From: an uncultured Crocinitomix sp.
Lineage (GTDB): Bacteria > Bacteroidota > Bacteroidia > Flavobacteriales_D > Crocinitomicaceae
Length of the DNA: 64,000 bases
Assembly: GCA_937136425.1 (NCBI GenBank)
Contig: CAKZON010000076.1
Span: forward strand, 24,123-88,122
Reading direction: 5' to 3'
Each line of letters starts with the position of its first letter. Position 1 is the stretch's first letter. Both the position numbers and the translations under genes were made by a program. Of the stretch, positions 24,846 through 33,899 are shown one piece after another. The notes beneath the pieces are model-generated. The model was not told the origin of the DNA, did no database searches, and saw nothing but the letters and a program-made list of their open reading frames with translations.

Positions 24846-27215
24846 ATGAAACTTTTCGCTAGCCTAATTCTACTTTTTTCAACTTGCACGGCGCATGTTT
24901 TTGCACAGCGCAATTTTGTAAATGATACACTACATTATCAAGAGAATGTTCATGTTTATGACATTGATTTTTTTGGCGTAGAACGTACTTTAAATTGGGA
25001 TACTATCTCCCAATTATCTCCCTTGAATCAAGTGGTGTTAAAATTTCATAACCACACCTTAGCACCAATAGAGGTGAAAAAATTATCGGGAAAAGGAGAA
25101 GTTGTTTCTTGGAGTTCTCCATCTCGAAAAATCACCATTCCTCCAAATGGAACTTATGACATTAGGGTAAGTTATGAGTTTGCAATAGGCAATTTCGAAT
25201 CGGATTTTAATTTAAAATTCAAGCATTTAGGTGAGCGACACCATGTTGATTTTAAAACCTTTGGTGTTGTGCAGGAAATCAATAAGACGGATGAAAATGG
25301 TAAAAAGCAAGGAAAGTGGATTGAGTTAAATGAAGAAGGTTTAATAAAACAATTACAACACTATCAGAACGGAGTTTCTATTAAAAATCTACGCTATCAT
25401 TATTATGCTAATGGAAATGTTCGCTTAAAAATGGATTTTTTTAATCATATAGATACTTATTATTATGAGTCTGGTGAAAAGCAAATTGAGGTGACACCCA
25501 CTTCAAAAACAGTTTATTATTTAACAGGTGTAGTTCAATCATTAGAAACTGAAAAAAGATATGTTACCTATAATCAAGAAGGAGGGCAATTGAGTTTTCG
25601 TAATCAATATACTTCGAAGGTGCTAAACGAGTATGAAATGTTGATGGAAGAAAGCTTTTATCCGAATGGATTTTTAAAGAAAGAAGTTTTTGCAAACGGA
25701 AAAGTCATTCATTATTCAGAGCAAGTGGAAGGTTGTTTAATACAGGTTTTAAAGAAGTATAATGGACGAGATTTAGTGGTGTTGGATTATGAGAATTGTG
25801 AATTAGCTTCCATAACAAATAATATTTCATTGGACCAAAATAAATCACCTTACACAGTAAAACTGGGCACGTTTGAAAATGAAGAATTAGTAGATGGGCG
25901 TATTGAATATTATGCTAAGAAAGGTGTGTTGAGGTTTGCCGAAGAAGTTTTAAATAAGCGATCAACTGGTGCAATATGGTTGAATGAGGTTAAATACAAT
26001 GTGACAGATAAATTAGGAAGGCAAGGGATATGGATTTCCAATCAAAATGGTTGGAACGATTGGAGGAGAAATGCGAGCGACGAAATCTTATTAAAAACTT
26101 CATATAAAAATGGCGTTCAACTTGATACTGTTTTTCATTATTATCTCGGAGGAAATCTCAAAGCAATTGATGTCAAAAGAAAGAGTAAAGATGAGCCTAC
26201 TAAGATAAGCTATTATGAAAGTGGTAATGTTTCCGAAAAACAATATGCTTTCCATCAGGCTTATCAAATGAAAGTTTACAAGGTGGAAAAATTTGAGGAT
26301 TCGGTAGGTGAAGTCTTGAAAAGTGTAACGAGTAATACGTACTATTTTACCTATAAAAATGGAGAAATTATATCTCGAAAAAGTGAAGCCAAAAAGGTGG
26401 ATGGTTCAACAGTTATACCTAGTAGGAATAAATATCAATACACTCTTGCAACAGGTTCCTTTCGTAATGAACATATTTATAATGGTAAAATAATTTACTA
26501 TAATTCTTATGATGAAGCGTTAAGAGCGGTACGTGTTGTAAATGGAAAAATTGATGGTGATCGTATTATAATTTTTGAAGATATAGCATTTGAAATGGAG
26601 TTAACATCCGGTCATTCAATTGTGGATCGTGATGGTAATGGATATATTACAAGGTCTGAAATTGAAACACTTAAAAAATTGGAGATTCAAGGAAGGTGGA
26701 TTGAAAGTGTGGCGGACCTTAGTGCTTTTAAAAGATTAAGAGAGTTTTATGTAAATGGGAGAAAAGTTGAAAGCAATTTGTCTGATGAATCAGAAGTATT
26801 AGTAGAATTAAAAAAGCTGGCTCAAATGTCACGGTTGCCTTCAAAAAGACGACGGGGAGGTTGGTTTATAGATCCTCCAGAACCACCTGAGCCATTGCCT
26901 GAAATATTTGATTTTGTTGAAAAAGAGCCTAGTTTTATAGGTGGGCCAGAAGCACTGATGGAGTTTATAAAAAATGAAATGCAATATCCCGCAATAAGTT
27001 TAGAGAATAAAGAGCAGGGAACGGTTTATATTAGTTTCATTGTTAATAAAGACGGCTCAATTGAAAAGCCAGAAATAAGGAAAGGTGTTTCTGCGGCTTT
27101 AGACAAAGAAGCAAAACGTATAATTAATAATATGCCAAAATGGATTCCTGGGGAGCAAGCAGGAAGGGAAGTTCGCGTACGATTTACACTTCCAATAAGG
27201 TTTGTTTTACCTTGA
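24846..27215 (+). CDS. Exported MORN-repeat / EF-hand protein with TonB C-terminal domain
   Basis: 789 residues from the ATG at 24846, which begins a signal peptide (MKLFASLILLFSTCTAHVFAQ); the TTG at 24837 only adds three residues. Order: an N-terminal beta domain (~20-140); many short repeats of YwqK/MORN type (~142-550, e.g. NGKKQGKWIELNEEG, YYANGNVRLKMDFF); one EF-hand loop DRDGNGYITRSEI (~595); and a TonB C-terminal domain (~705-789: YPAISLENKEQGTVYISFIVNKDGS ... GREVRVRFTLPIRF). It has a cleavable signal rather than the membrane anchor of true TonB. Bacteroidota have many such TonB-C proteins. The partner could be the upstream receptor. Confidence 0.85.
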   Translation: MKLFASLILLFSTCTAHVFAQRNFVNDTLHYQENVHVYDIDFFGVERTLNWDTISQLSPLNQVVLKFHNHTLAPIEVKKLSGKGEVVSWSSPSRKITIPPNGTYDIRVSYEFAIGNFESDFNLKFKHLGERHHVDFKTFGVVQEINKTDENGKKQGKWIELNEEGLIKQLQHYQNGVSIKNLRYHYYANGNVRLKMDFFNHIDTYYYESGEKQIEVTPTSKTVYYLTGVVQSLETEKRYVTYNQEGGQLSFRNQYTSKVLNEYEMLMEESFYPNGFLKKEVFANGKVIHYSEQVEGCLIQVLKKYNGRDLVVLDYENCELASITNNISLDQNKSPYTVKLGTFENEELVDGRIEYYAKKGVLRFAEEVLNKRSTGAIWLNEVKYNVTDKLGRQGIWISNQNGWNDWRRNASDEILLKTSYKNGVQLDTVFHYYLGGNLKAIDVKRKSKDEPTKISYYESGNVSEKQYAFHQAYQMKVYKVEKFEDSVGEVLKSVTSNTYYFTYKNGEIISRKSEAKKVDGSTVIPSRNKYQYTLATGSFRNEHIYNGKIIYYNSYDEALRAVRVVNGKIDGDRIIIFEDIAFEMELTSGHSIVDRDGNGYITRSEIETLKKLEIQGRWIESVADLSAFKRLREFYVNGRKVESNLSDESEVLVELKKLAQMSRLPSKRRRGGWFIDPPEPPEPLPEIFDFVEKEPSFIGGPEALMEFIKNEMQYPAISLENKEQGTVYISFIVNKDGSIEKPEIRKGVSAALDKEAKRIINNMPKWIPGEQAGREVRVRFTLPIRFVLP

Positions 27216-27240
27216 TTTTTGAATGCCTGTTTATAAGCCT

Positions 27241-27769
27241 TATGATTCCCACCGCGAACTTCGCAGGATTTGTAATCCTGCGCAAACCTCAACATGGCTT
27301 TCCTAGTTTTTATAACGCCGCACAAGCTATAAGTGAAGGATTACAAATCCTTCACAGCCACATGCTCTTCAAATTCACTAGAGTCTCATTTACAAGTCTT
27401 ATGATTCCCACCGCGTACTTCGCAGGATTTGCAATCCTGCGCAAACCTCAACATGGCTTTCCTAGTTTTTATAACCGCCGCACAAGCTATAAGTGAAGGA
27501 TTACAAATCCTTCACAGCCACGTGCACTTCAAATTCACTAGAGTCTCATTTACAAGTCTTATGATTCCCACCGCGAACTTCGCGGGATTTGTAATCCTGC
27601 GCAAACCTCAACATGGCTTTCCTAGTTTTTATAACCGCCGCACAAGCTATAAGTGAAGGATTACAAATTCTTCACAGCCACGTGTACTTCAAATTCACTA
27701 GAGTCTCATTTACAAGTCTTATGATTCCCACCGCGAACTTCGCAGGATTTGTAATCCTGCGCAAACCTC
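27241..27769. repeat. Tandem array of ~160-bp units with paired hairpins
   Basis: Three full units (27241-27399, 159 bp; 27400-27559, 160 bp; 27560-27719, 160 bp) and a 50-bp partial fourth (27720-27769). Each full unit has two hairpins. One is CGCAGGATT-TGT-AATCCTGCG (27262-27282 in unit 1), the other GTGAAGGATT-ACA-AATCCTTCAC (27333-27355), and their cores GGATTTGTAATCC and GGATTACAAATCC are reverse complements. Substitutions in unit 3 turn A-T or G-C pairs into G-U, so pairing is kept. The array fills the gap between two convergent genes; the short reading frames inside it are artefacts. Confidence 0.95.
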
Positions 27770-27772
27770 TTC

Positions 27773-30700
27773 TTAAAACAAATTCAACTGCTCAACACTA
27801 CCCGTATTAGCCAAAACAGGAACGGCTCTACCTTCTTCGGTATAATAAATCTCCCCAACTAAATTGTTAAAACCAACCTCCTTTAAAACCTGCATATATT
27901 CCTGAACTTGTTCCTTATGTTTAGAGGTTTCTTGACCCGTTTTGAAATCAACCACCAAGGTTTGATCTGCTTTTATTACAATCTTATCAGGAATTAACTT
28001 TCGTCCTTTATTATTGATGAGTTCCTTTTCATTTAATTGTTCCGCGGCATCAAAATAAGAAGCAAAGCGCTTGTCTTTAAATAGCGCTGTAATAAACTCC
28101 ATTATTTCATCACTTTCGTCTGCAGTTATTTTTCCTTTTCGGGTAGATTTTTGCAAAGCACTTTCTAAATCAATTAAGCCACTAATTTCAGATAAAATAT
28201 AATGAACCTTTGTCCCAAATAATCGCTTCTCATCTAATTCGTCAATGTCCCAATTTTCTGCACTTTTATAGCTCAATACAGGTTTGTCCATCTTTTTACC
28301 ATGAAACCTTACGGGGTAGTTTTTTATATCCAACGGAGCAGATTTGACATTCTTTACGAATTCACCAAATTGAAATAAATCATCTTCACGATTACCTAAA
28401 GTGCTACTGCTGAAATAATTGTCTAGCCACAGTTTTACAGGAGATGATGTCTTAACCGCCCCACACATAAATAACGCTACTTCAGGTCTTGTGAATGCTA
28501 CATAAAGCAAGTTCAAATGATCCAATAAAAATTTACCGTGTTCAATATTATAAGTGTCTGCCAATTCAGTTTCCAAAAGAACTTTTGACATTTTTACAAA
28601 ATAGGAGGGAAGTGAATGATTTTCACTTTCAACCCAAGATATTTCTCTGTTAATATCCATTTTCCAATCAATAAAAGGGCAAATAACAATTGGAAACTGT
28701 AGTCCTTTTGATTTATGAATGGTCATTACTTGCACGGCGTCAGCTCCATCCGGACTGGTGATTGAAGTCTTTTTCCCTTTATCATTAAACCACTCAATAA
28801 AATCTCGAACATTTGAATTGTTTCGTTTTTCAAATAGATGGACTTGTTCAAGTAAAAATTGTAAAAATGGATTAGCGGCAATGTTTAGGTGAAAAATTCC
28901 AATAATAGATTCAACATATTCGAACAAATTGTGGAATAGAGAGGGTTGAATTAAATGATAACCATAGGGTTTAAAAATTTCAACAATGTTTTGATTTATA
29001 ATCGCCTCTGCATGCTTTTCAATTGTTGTTCGGGCGCCCTCTTTCAATATTAAAGTTGAGAAATGCTCCAACGTTTTAATCTTGTAATTCTTTGCCGTTG
29101 GGTTAATCATGGACGCCATTAAGTTAACCACGAATTTCACACTAATATCCTTCCCAATAAATAAACTATCTGGTGAAATTACCTTGATACCTCTTTCTGT
29201 TAAATGTCTAGAAATATCTGCCCCTTTATTATTGTTCCGAGTTAAAATGCAAATATCTTTCAGCGAATAATTGTTGGCTAAAGCTTGTTGCACGCAGGAT
29301 AAGGTATAGTCTAATTGATCTTGTGCAGTTAAATCTTTGCTGATTTTACTTTCAACATAACCTTGAAAATCTTTTGTTGGTTCCTGAATAATGTCATCAT
29401 AAATCAACTGCAAATTTTCTGGTAAATCACTAATTAATTGTGGGAAAATATCATTGTTAAATTGAACTATTTCTGGTGCAGAACGGAAGTTTTTCTTCAA
29501 AGGATACTTTGCTCCAAGTGCTTTGAAAAGTGGCTCGGCCTCATTTAAAGAAGCAATATTGTCAGGATTTAGAATTTTATCAGGTAATCCTGTAAACTGT
29601 TCCACTTCACCATTTCTCCAGCGGTAAATAGCTTGTTTTCCATCACCAACAATTAGGTTACTATTTTCAGATGCCAATGAATTATGAACCAACGGTATCA
29701 TATTAATCCATTGCAAATGAGAAGTGTCTTGAAATTCGTCAAGCAGAAAGTGAGCATATCGAACACCAAGACGCTCGTAAATAAAAGGAACAGGTTCTTC
29801 TGTTATAATCTCTGCAATTTTCCTGTAAAAATCTGAAATCAATAAGATGTTTTCTTCTGATTTTACTTGCTCAACTAATTTGATTAAATGGTTTAGTAAG
29901 GAGAGGTTGTTGAGGTTTTTAAGAATTTCCTTGTTGATTAAATAAGTTTTAAATTCTCCTTCTATCAACGCATTTATTTGATCGAAATATTGTTTTAATA
30001 ATGGACCAATTTCATCTGCTGTACTTTTGTTAGGACTTTTATCATGTCCCCAACGATTGTCAGCCACGTAGCCCAAAACTCTATCGCTTGGTGGCTTTAT
30101 AAAGTCTCCACGTAATTTCCCCTTAAAAAAGGTAATTATAGAGGTAGATTTACCTTGGAAATCATTTTGATCAAGCCCTTTTGATTTGACCAAGTCCAAT
30201 GCCTCCTTTGCGTTTTGTTCTAGTTTATTGGCAATTATTTTATTCTCCTTGCGCAAGTCATCTTGTATTTTTAAAAAGTCAGAGGCACTTATTTTCTTCA
30301 ATAAATCAATTGATTTAATGGCTTCCTCTTTAAAAATTTCATTACTAAAATCATATAATTGCTGCGAAAAATCCCACCTTTTATCTTCTGATAAATTGGT
30401 GTTCGCATATCGAAGCATCAAACGTGTTAATTCAGGATCTCTTCCAATTTGATCAAAGAGCATGTCCGTGACATTTTTTCGCAATTTTTGCATGTCTAAC
30501 TCTACATCAAAATCAACTGAAATGTTTAAGTCTTTAGCGAAAGTACGAATCACTTTATGGGTGAATTTATCAATAGTCATTACAGAAAAGGAACTGTAAT
30601 TATGCAAAATTCGATTTAAAATTTTGGCCGAGCGTGTTTCAACCAATTTGGGTGAAATTCCTAAGTTTTTGGAAGTGTCTACCAAAAAGCCAAGTTCGTT

Positions 30701-30919
30701 TTGTGTTTTGTCTGAGGCAGGCTTACCCAGTTGAATTAGCCCATCCAAAATTCGCTCTTTCATTTCATTGGCAGCCTTATTGGTAAAGGTCATAGCCAAA
30801 ATTGAACGAAATTTCATGGGATTGTCACTGTGCAAAACAATACGTAAATACTCTTGTACAAGCGTATACGTTTTACCACTTCCGGCAGAAGCGTTAAATA
30901 TTTTAAGCGGTTTTTCCAA
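27773..30919 (-). CDS. UvrD/RecB-family helicase-nuclease (AddA-like)
   Basis: 1048-residue superfamily 1 helicase with a C-terminal nuclease, of the AddA/RecB kind used in double-strand-break end processing. Walker A is ASAGSGKTYT (10-19), Walker B is LLDEFQDTSHLQW (~392), the late motif VQVMTIHKSKGLQFPIVI is present, and the PD-(D/E)xK nuclease follows near residue 980 (LIPDKIVIK ... LVVDFKTGQ). Nuclease residues look intact. The AddB/RecC-like partner usually encoded next to it is not in the flanking genes here. It starts 97 bp from a divergent barrel gene and ends next to the tandem repeats. Confidence 0.92.
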   Translation of the reverse strand: MEKPLKIFNASAGSGKTYTLVQEYLRIVLHSDNPMKFRSILAMTFTNKAANEMKERILDGLIQLGKPASDKTQNELGFLVDTSKNLGISPKLVETRSAKILNRILHNYSSFSVMTIDKFTHKVIRTFAKDLNISVDFDVELDMQKLRKNVTDMLFDQIGRDPELTRLMLRYANTNLSEDKRWDFSQQLYDFSNEIFKEEAIKSIDLLKKISASDFLKIQDDLRKENKIIANKLEQNAKEALDLVKSKGLDQNDFQGKSTSIITFFKGKLRGDFIKPPSDRVLGYVADNRWGHDKSPNKSTADEIGPLLKQYFDQINALIEGEFKTYLINKEILKNLNNLSLLNHLIKLVEQVKSEENILLISDFYRKIAEIITEEPVPFIYERLGVRYAHFLLDEFQDTSHLQWINMIPLVHNSLASENSNLIVGDGKQAIYRWRNGEVEQFTGLPDKILNPDNIASLNEAEPLFKALGAKYPLKKNFRSAPEIVQFNNDIFPQLISDLPENLQLIYDDIIQEPTKDFQGYVESKISKDLTAQDQLDYTLSCVQQALANNYSLKDICILTRNNNKGADISRHLTERGIKVISPDSLFIGKDISVKFVVNLMASMINPTAKNYKIKTLEHFSTLILKEGARTTIEKHAEAIINQNIVEIFKPYGYHLIQPSLFHNLFEYVESIIGIFHLNIAANPFLQFLLEQVHLFEKRNNSNVRDFIEWFNDKGKKTSITSPDGADAVQVMTIHKSKGLQFPIVICPFIDWKMDINREISWVESENHSLPSYFVKMSKVLLETELADTYNIEHGKFLLDHLNLLYVAFTRPEVALFMCGAVKTSSPVKLWLDNYFSSSTLGNREDDLFQFGEFVKNVKSAPLDIKNYPVRFHGKKMDKPVLSYKSAENWDIDELDEKRLFGTKVHYILSEISGLIDLESALQKSTRKGKITADESDEIMEFITALFKDKRFASYFDAAEQLNEKELINNKGRKLIPDKIVIKADQTLVVDFKTGQETSKHKEQVQEYMQVLKEVGFNNLVGEIYYTEEGRAVPVLANTGSVEQLNLF

Positions 30920-31015
30920 TTGGAATCTTGTATTGTTTGTAATTCATCATTAAAATTACAAAATTTGAAAGCAAAGCGGCGAGAATTAATTCATTATTAC
31001 TAACTTTCCTACAGA

Positions 31016-31828
31016 ATGAAAAACATACTTTTTTTCTTGGCCTTATTCACTACATTTGTTGGTTCGGCACAAGTGTATCCTCAAATTGGAGCGCGCTCTG
31101 CGGCTTTAGGAGGTACTGGACTCACGCTCAATGATGTTTATTCGGTTTACAATAATCCAGGAAGTTTTGGAGCGCTTGAAAAAACAGCAATTGGGTTGAA
31201 TTATGAAAATCGTTTTTTGCTTAAAGAGCTTTCCTCTCAGGCATTAGCATTTGGTTATCATACTGAAAAAAGTGGAAATTTTGGAGTTCAGTTTCAGCAG
31301 CATGGGTTTTCTCTTTATCGAGAAATGCAAGCTAGTCTAGTTTATGGAAGACAGCTATTCCGTAATTTTTACGGTGGTTTTGCGGTCAATTTTCACCGGA
31401 TTCAATTGGGGGATATTTATGGATCTAAAAACACTGCTTCTGGCACTTTAGGACTTTTTTATGCTGCCACAGATGCTTTAAATTTCGGAGTAAGAGTTCA
31501 AAATATTTCAAGAACGGAATTATCTGAATTTGAAGATGAACGCCTTCCAACTCGATTTGCAATTGGAGCAACTTATATTTTTAGTGAAAAAGTATTTTGG
31601 AATGTTGAGGCAGAAAAAACAATTATTCATCCTATTAACGTAAAATCAGGGTTAGAAATTCATCCGCATGAAATTTTATATCTGCGATTAGGTGTAAACT
31701 CATATCCATTTCAATCTGCTTTCGGATTTGGCTTAGCATTTAGTAATTTACAGTTTGATATGTCTACAATGTGGCATAGTAATCTCGGCTTGAGCCCATC
31801 AGCAGGTCTAAAATACCGATTCAATTAG
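31016..31828 (+). CDS. PorV/PorQ-like outer-membrane beta-barrel protein
   Basis: 270 residues with a signal peptide (MKNILFFLALFTTFVGSAQ) and the N-terminal pattern of the FadL-like PorV/PorQ group (IGARSAALGGTGLTLNDVYSVYNNPG), followed by about a dozen predicted strands. PorV and PorQ help T9SS cargo handling at the outer membrane, but many relatives of this shape do other things, so T9SS involvement is only a possibility. It is the first gene of a tight operon: 1 bp to the HhH-barrel gene. Confidence 0.65.
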   Translation: MKNILFFLALFTTFVGSAQVYPQIGARSAALGGTGLTLNDVYSVYNNPGSFGALEKTAIGLNYENRFLLKELSSQALAFGYHTEKSGNFGVQFQQHGFSLYREMQASLVYGRQLFRNFYGGFAVNFHRIQLGDIYGSKNTASGTLGLFYAATDALNFGVRVQNISRTELSEFEDERLPTRFAIGATYIFSEKVFWNVEAEKTIIHPINVKSGLEIHPHEILYLRLGVNSYPFQSAFGFGLAFSNLQFDMSTMWHSNLGLSPSAGLKYRFN

Positions 31829-31829
31829 T

Positions 31830-33899
31830 ATGCGATTACTGCTTTTGTTTATAGCTATTCTTGGTGCGTTTTCAGCGTTGTCTCAAGATCCTGAAAAACA
31901 ACAAATAATTGAGCAAAGAATTGAGTTTATTGGGGAAACATTAGAAGATTCTGACATTGATTTAACAACCTATTTTGACGACCTTTTTAATTTCTATGAT
32001 AATCCGCTGAACCTTAACTTGGCGACGGAGGAAGATTTGATTCGTTTACATTTATTGACAGATGTGCAGGTAGTATCTCTTTTAAACTACCGAAAGTTTT
32101 ATGGAGATTTTATTACCATTTATGAATTGGCTGCCATTGATGAATTAGATCAGAATACTATTGAAATGGTTTTACCATTTGTGACAGTTAATAAGGTAGA
32201 TAGAGATGATTTTAAATGGAAAGATGCAATTCGCTATTCAAGACACGAAATTATTGCACGTTATCAAAATACATTTGAAGAGAAAGAAGGTTACATTATA
32301 AAACCAGATAGTGTTTTAGCCGAGTCTCCAAATAGTCAGTATCTCGGAAGTTCAGATAAATTGTATTTACGGTATAGAAATCGTTATAAAGACAGATTAA
32401 GTTGGGGATTTACTGCTGAAAAAGATGCGGGAGAACAATTTTTCAAGGGAACTCAAAAACAAGGTTTTGATTTTTATTCAGGACATTTATTTGTTCGAAA
32501 AATATGGAAATTAAATGCCGTTGCTTTAGGTGATTATCAAGTCAATTTTGGGCAAGGATTAACTATGTGGTCTGGGTTTGGAATTGGAAAGTCGGCAGAT
32601 GTGATGAATGGGAAACGTTATGCAACAGGGCTTAGGCCTTACACATCTGTTAATGAATCAAGATTTTTAAGAGGAGGAGCAGCTAATTTTCAAAATGAAA
32701 AAATAGATTTAACCGTTTTTGGTTCTGTCAAAAAAATAGATGCAAATATTAATTCAGGAGATACGCTTAATGGATTTGATAATAGTTTTACTTCATTTCA
32801 AATTTCAGGTTTTCACCGCACGCCGGGGGAACTTGAAAAGAAAAACACATTACGTGAAAGTATTGTTGGAGGCGAATTCGCTTTAAAAGGAAACAATTAT
32901 CGAATTGGAGTATCATCTGTATATACTAGCTACGATCAACCCTTAATTATTGATACTACAGGCTATAAAAAATACAAGTTTTCAGGAAGTCAATTATTAA
33001 CAACGGGTTTAAATTATAGATTTTACATCCGTAAATTGACCATTTTTGGAGAAACTGCAGCAAGCGATAATCTCAAATTCGGAACCGTAAACGGTTTGTC
33101 TTGGCATGTTGATCCTCGATTAGATTTATTGTTGATTTACAGAAATTATGACAAGTCGTTTCAGTCACTTTACTCAACAGGTTTTGGAGAATCATCAGAC
33201 AACACAGGTGAGCGCGGATTATACATTGGTGCACAAGCCCGAATCAATAAAAAAGTGAGTGTAAATGCCTATTACGATCAGTTTAAATTTACTTACTATA
33301 AATGGTTAACGAACGACCTTAGTCATGGTAGAGAATATTTTGGGCAAATCAACTATAAAGCCTCTCGTAATGCTAATTTTTATGTGCGTTTGCGCAATAA
33401 AGTAACGCAAAGAAATACCAAGGATGATGTGGAAGGTATTAAAGGGCAAGAGTTTATTCGAAAAAACACGATTCGAGTAAATTATGACCAACGTATTAAC
33501 TGGCAATGGTCATTTAAAACTAGGTTTGAGTGGGTAAATCACTTTTACGGAGATCAAAAAAGTAAAGGTGTTATGTTTTTTCAAGATGTAAAATTCCGAT
33601 TGCGTAAAATTCCATTAACGCTTTATGGAAGGTATGCTATTTTTGATACGGACAATTATGATTCGCGAATTTACGCTTACGAAAATGATTTATTAGGAGT
33701 ATTTAGCATTCCATCTTATTATTACAAGGGAATTCGTACTTATCTAATGTTTAAATACGATTTGGGTAGAAAAATTGATTTATGGTTGCGTTGGGATGTG
33801 TTTTCATATGCAAATAGAGATAGCATTTCTTCAGGGTTAGAAGAAATTCAAGGAAGTGAGAGAACAACTATAAAAATGCAATTGAAGATAAAACTTTAG
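31830..33899 (+). CDS. Outer-membrane barrel protein with N-terminal helix-hairpin-helix domain
   Basis: 689 residues: signal peptide (MRLLLLFIAILGAFSALSQ), a ComEA-like helix-hairpin-helix domain (~50-125: LNLATEEDLIRLHLLTDVQVVSLLNYRKFYGDFITIYELAAI), then a long beta-rich region with many paired aromatic strands to the C terminus, as in large outer-membrane barrels. This HhH-barrel architecture recurs in Bacteroidota and its role is unknown. HhH domains normally bind DNA backbone, so a part in DNA uptake at the cell surface is possible but untested. It is followed directly by a histidine kinase gene (TAG then ATG). Confidence 0.82.
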   Translation: MRLLLLFIAILGAFSALSQDPEKQQIIEQRIEFIGETLEDSDIDLTTYFDDLFNFYDNPLNLNLATEEDLIRLHLLTDVQVVSLLNYRKFYGDFITIYELAAIDELDQNTIEMVLPFVTVNKVDRDDFKWKDAIRYSRHEIIARYQNTFEEKEGYIIKPDSVLAESPNSQYLGSSDKLYLRYRNRYKDRLSWGFTAEKDAGEQFFKGTQKQGFDFYSGHLFVRKIWKLNAVALGDYQVNFGQGLTMWSGFGIGKSADVMNGKRYATGLRPYTSVNESRFLRGGAANFQNEKIDLTVFGSVKKIDANINSGDTLNGFDNSFTSFQISGFHRTPGELEKKNTLRESIVGGEFALKGNNYRIGVSSVYTSYDQPLIIDTTGYKKYKFSGSQLLTTGLNYRFYIRKLTIFGETAASDNLKFGTVNGLSWHVDPRLDLLLIYRNYDKSFQSLYSTGFGESSDNTGERGLYIGAQARINKKVSVNAYYDQFKFTYYKWLTNDLSHGREYFGQINYKASRNANFYVRLRNKVTQRNTKDDVEGIKGQEFIRKNTIRVNYDQRINWQWSFKTRFEWVNHFYGDQKSKGVMFFQDVKFRLRKIPLTLYGRYAIFDTDNYDSRIYAYENDLLGVFSIPSYYYKGIRTYLMFKYDLGRKIDLWLRWDVFSYANRDSISSGLEEIQGSERTTIKMQLKIKL

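Noticed and set aside
27241..27769. Possible CRISPR array
   Set aside because: Units are 160 bp direct repeats with no alternating spacers, and no cas gene is present.
27140..27810. Overlapping open frames across the 160-bp repeat array
   Set aside because: They repeat with the units and carry no domain; they are a consequence of the repeat sequence.
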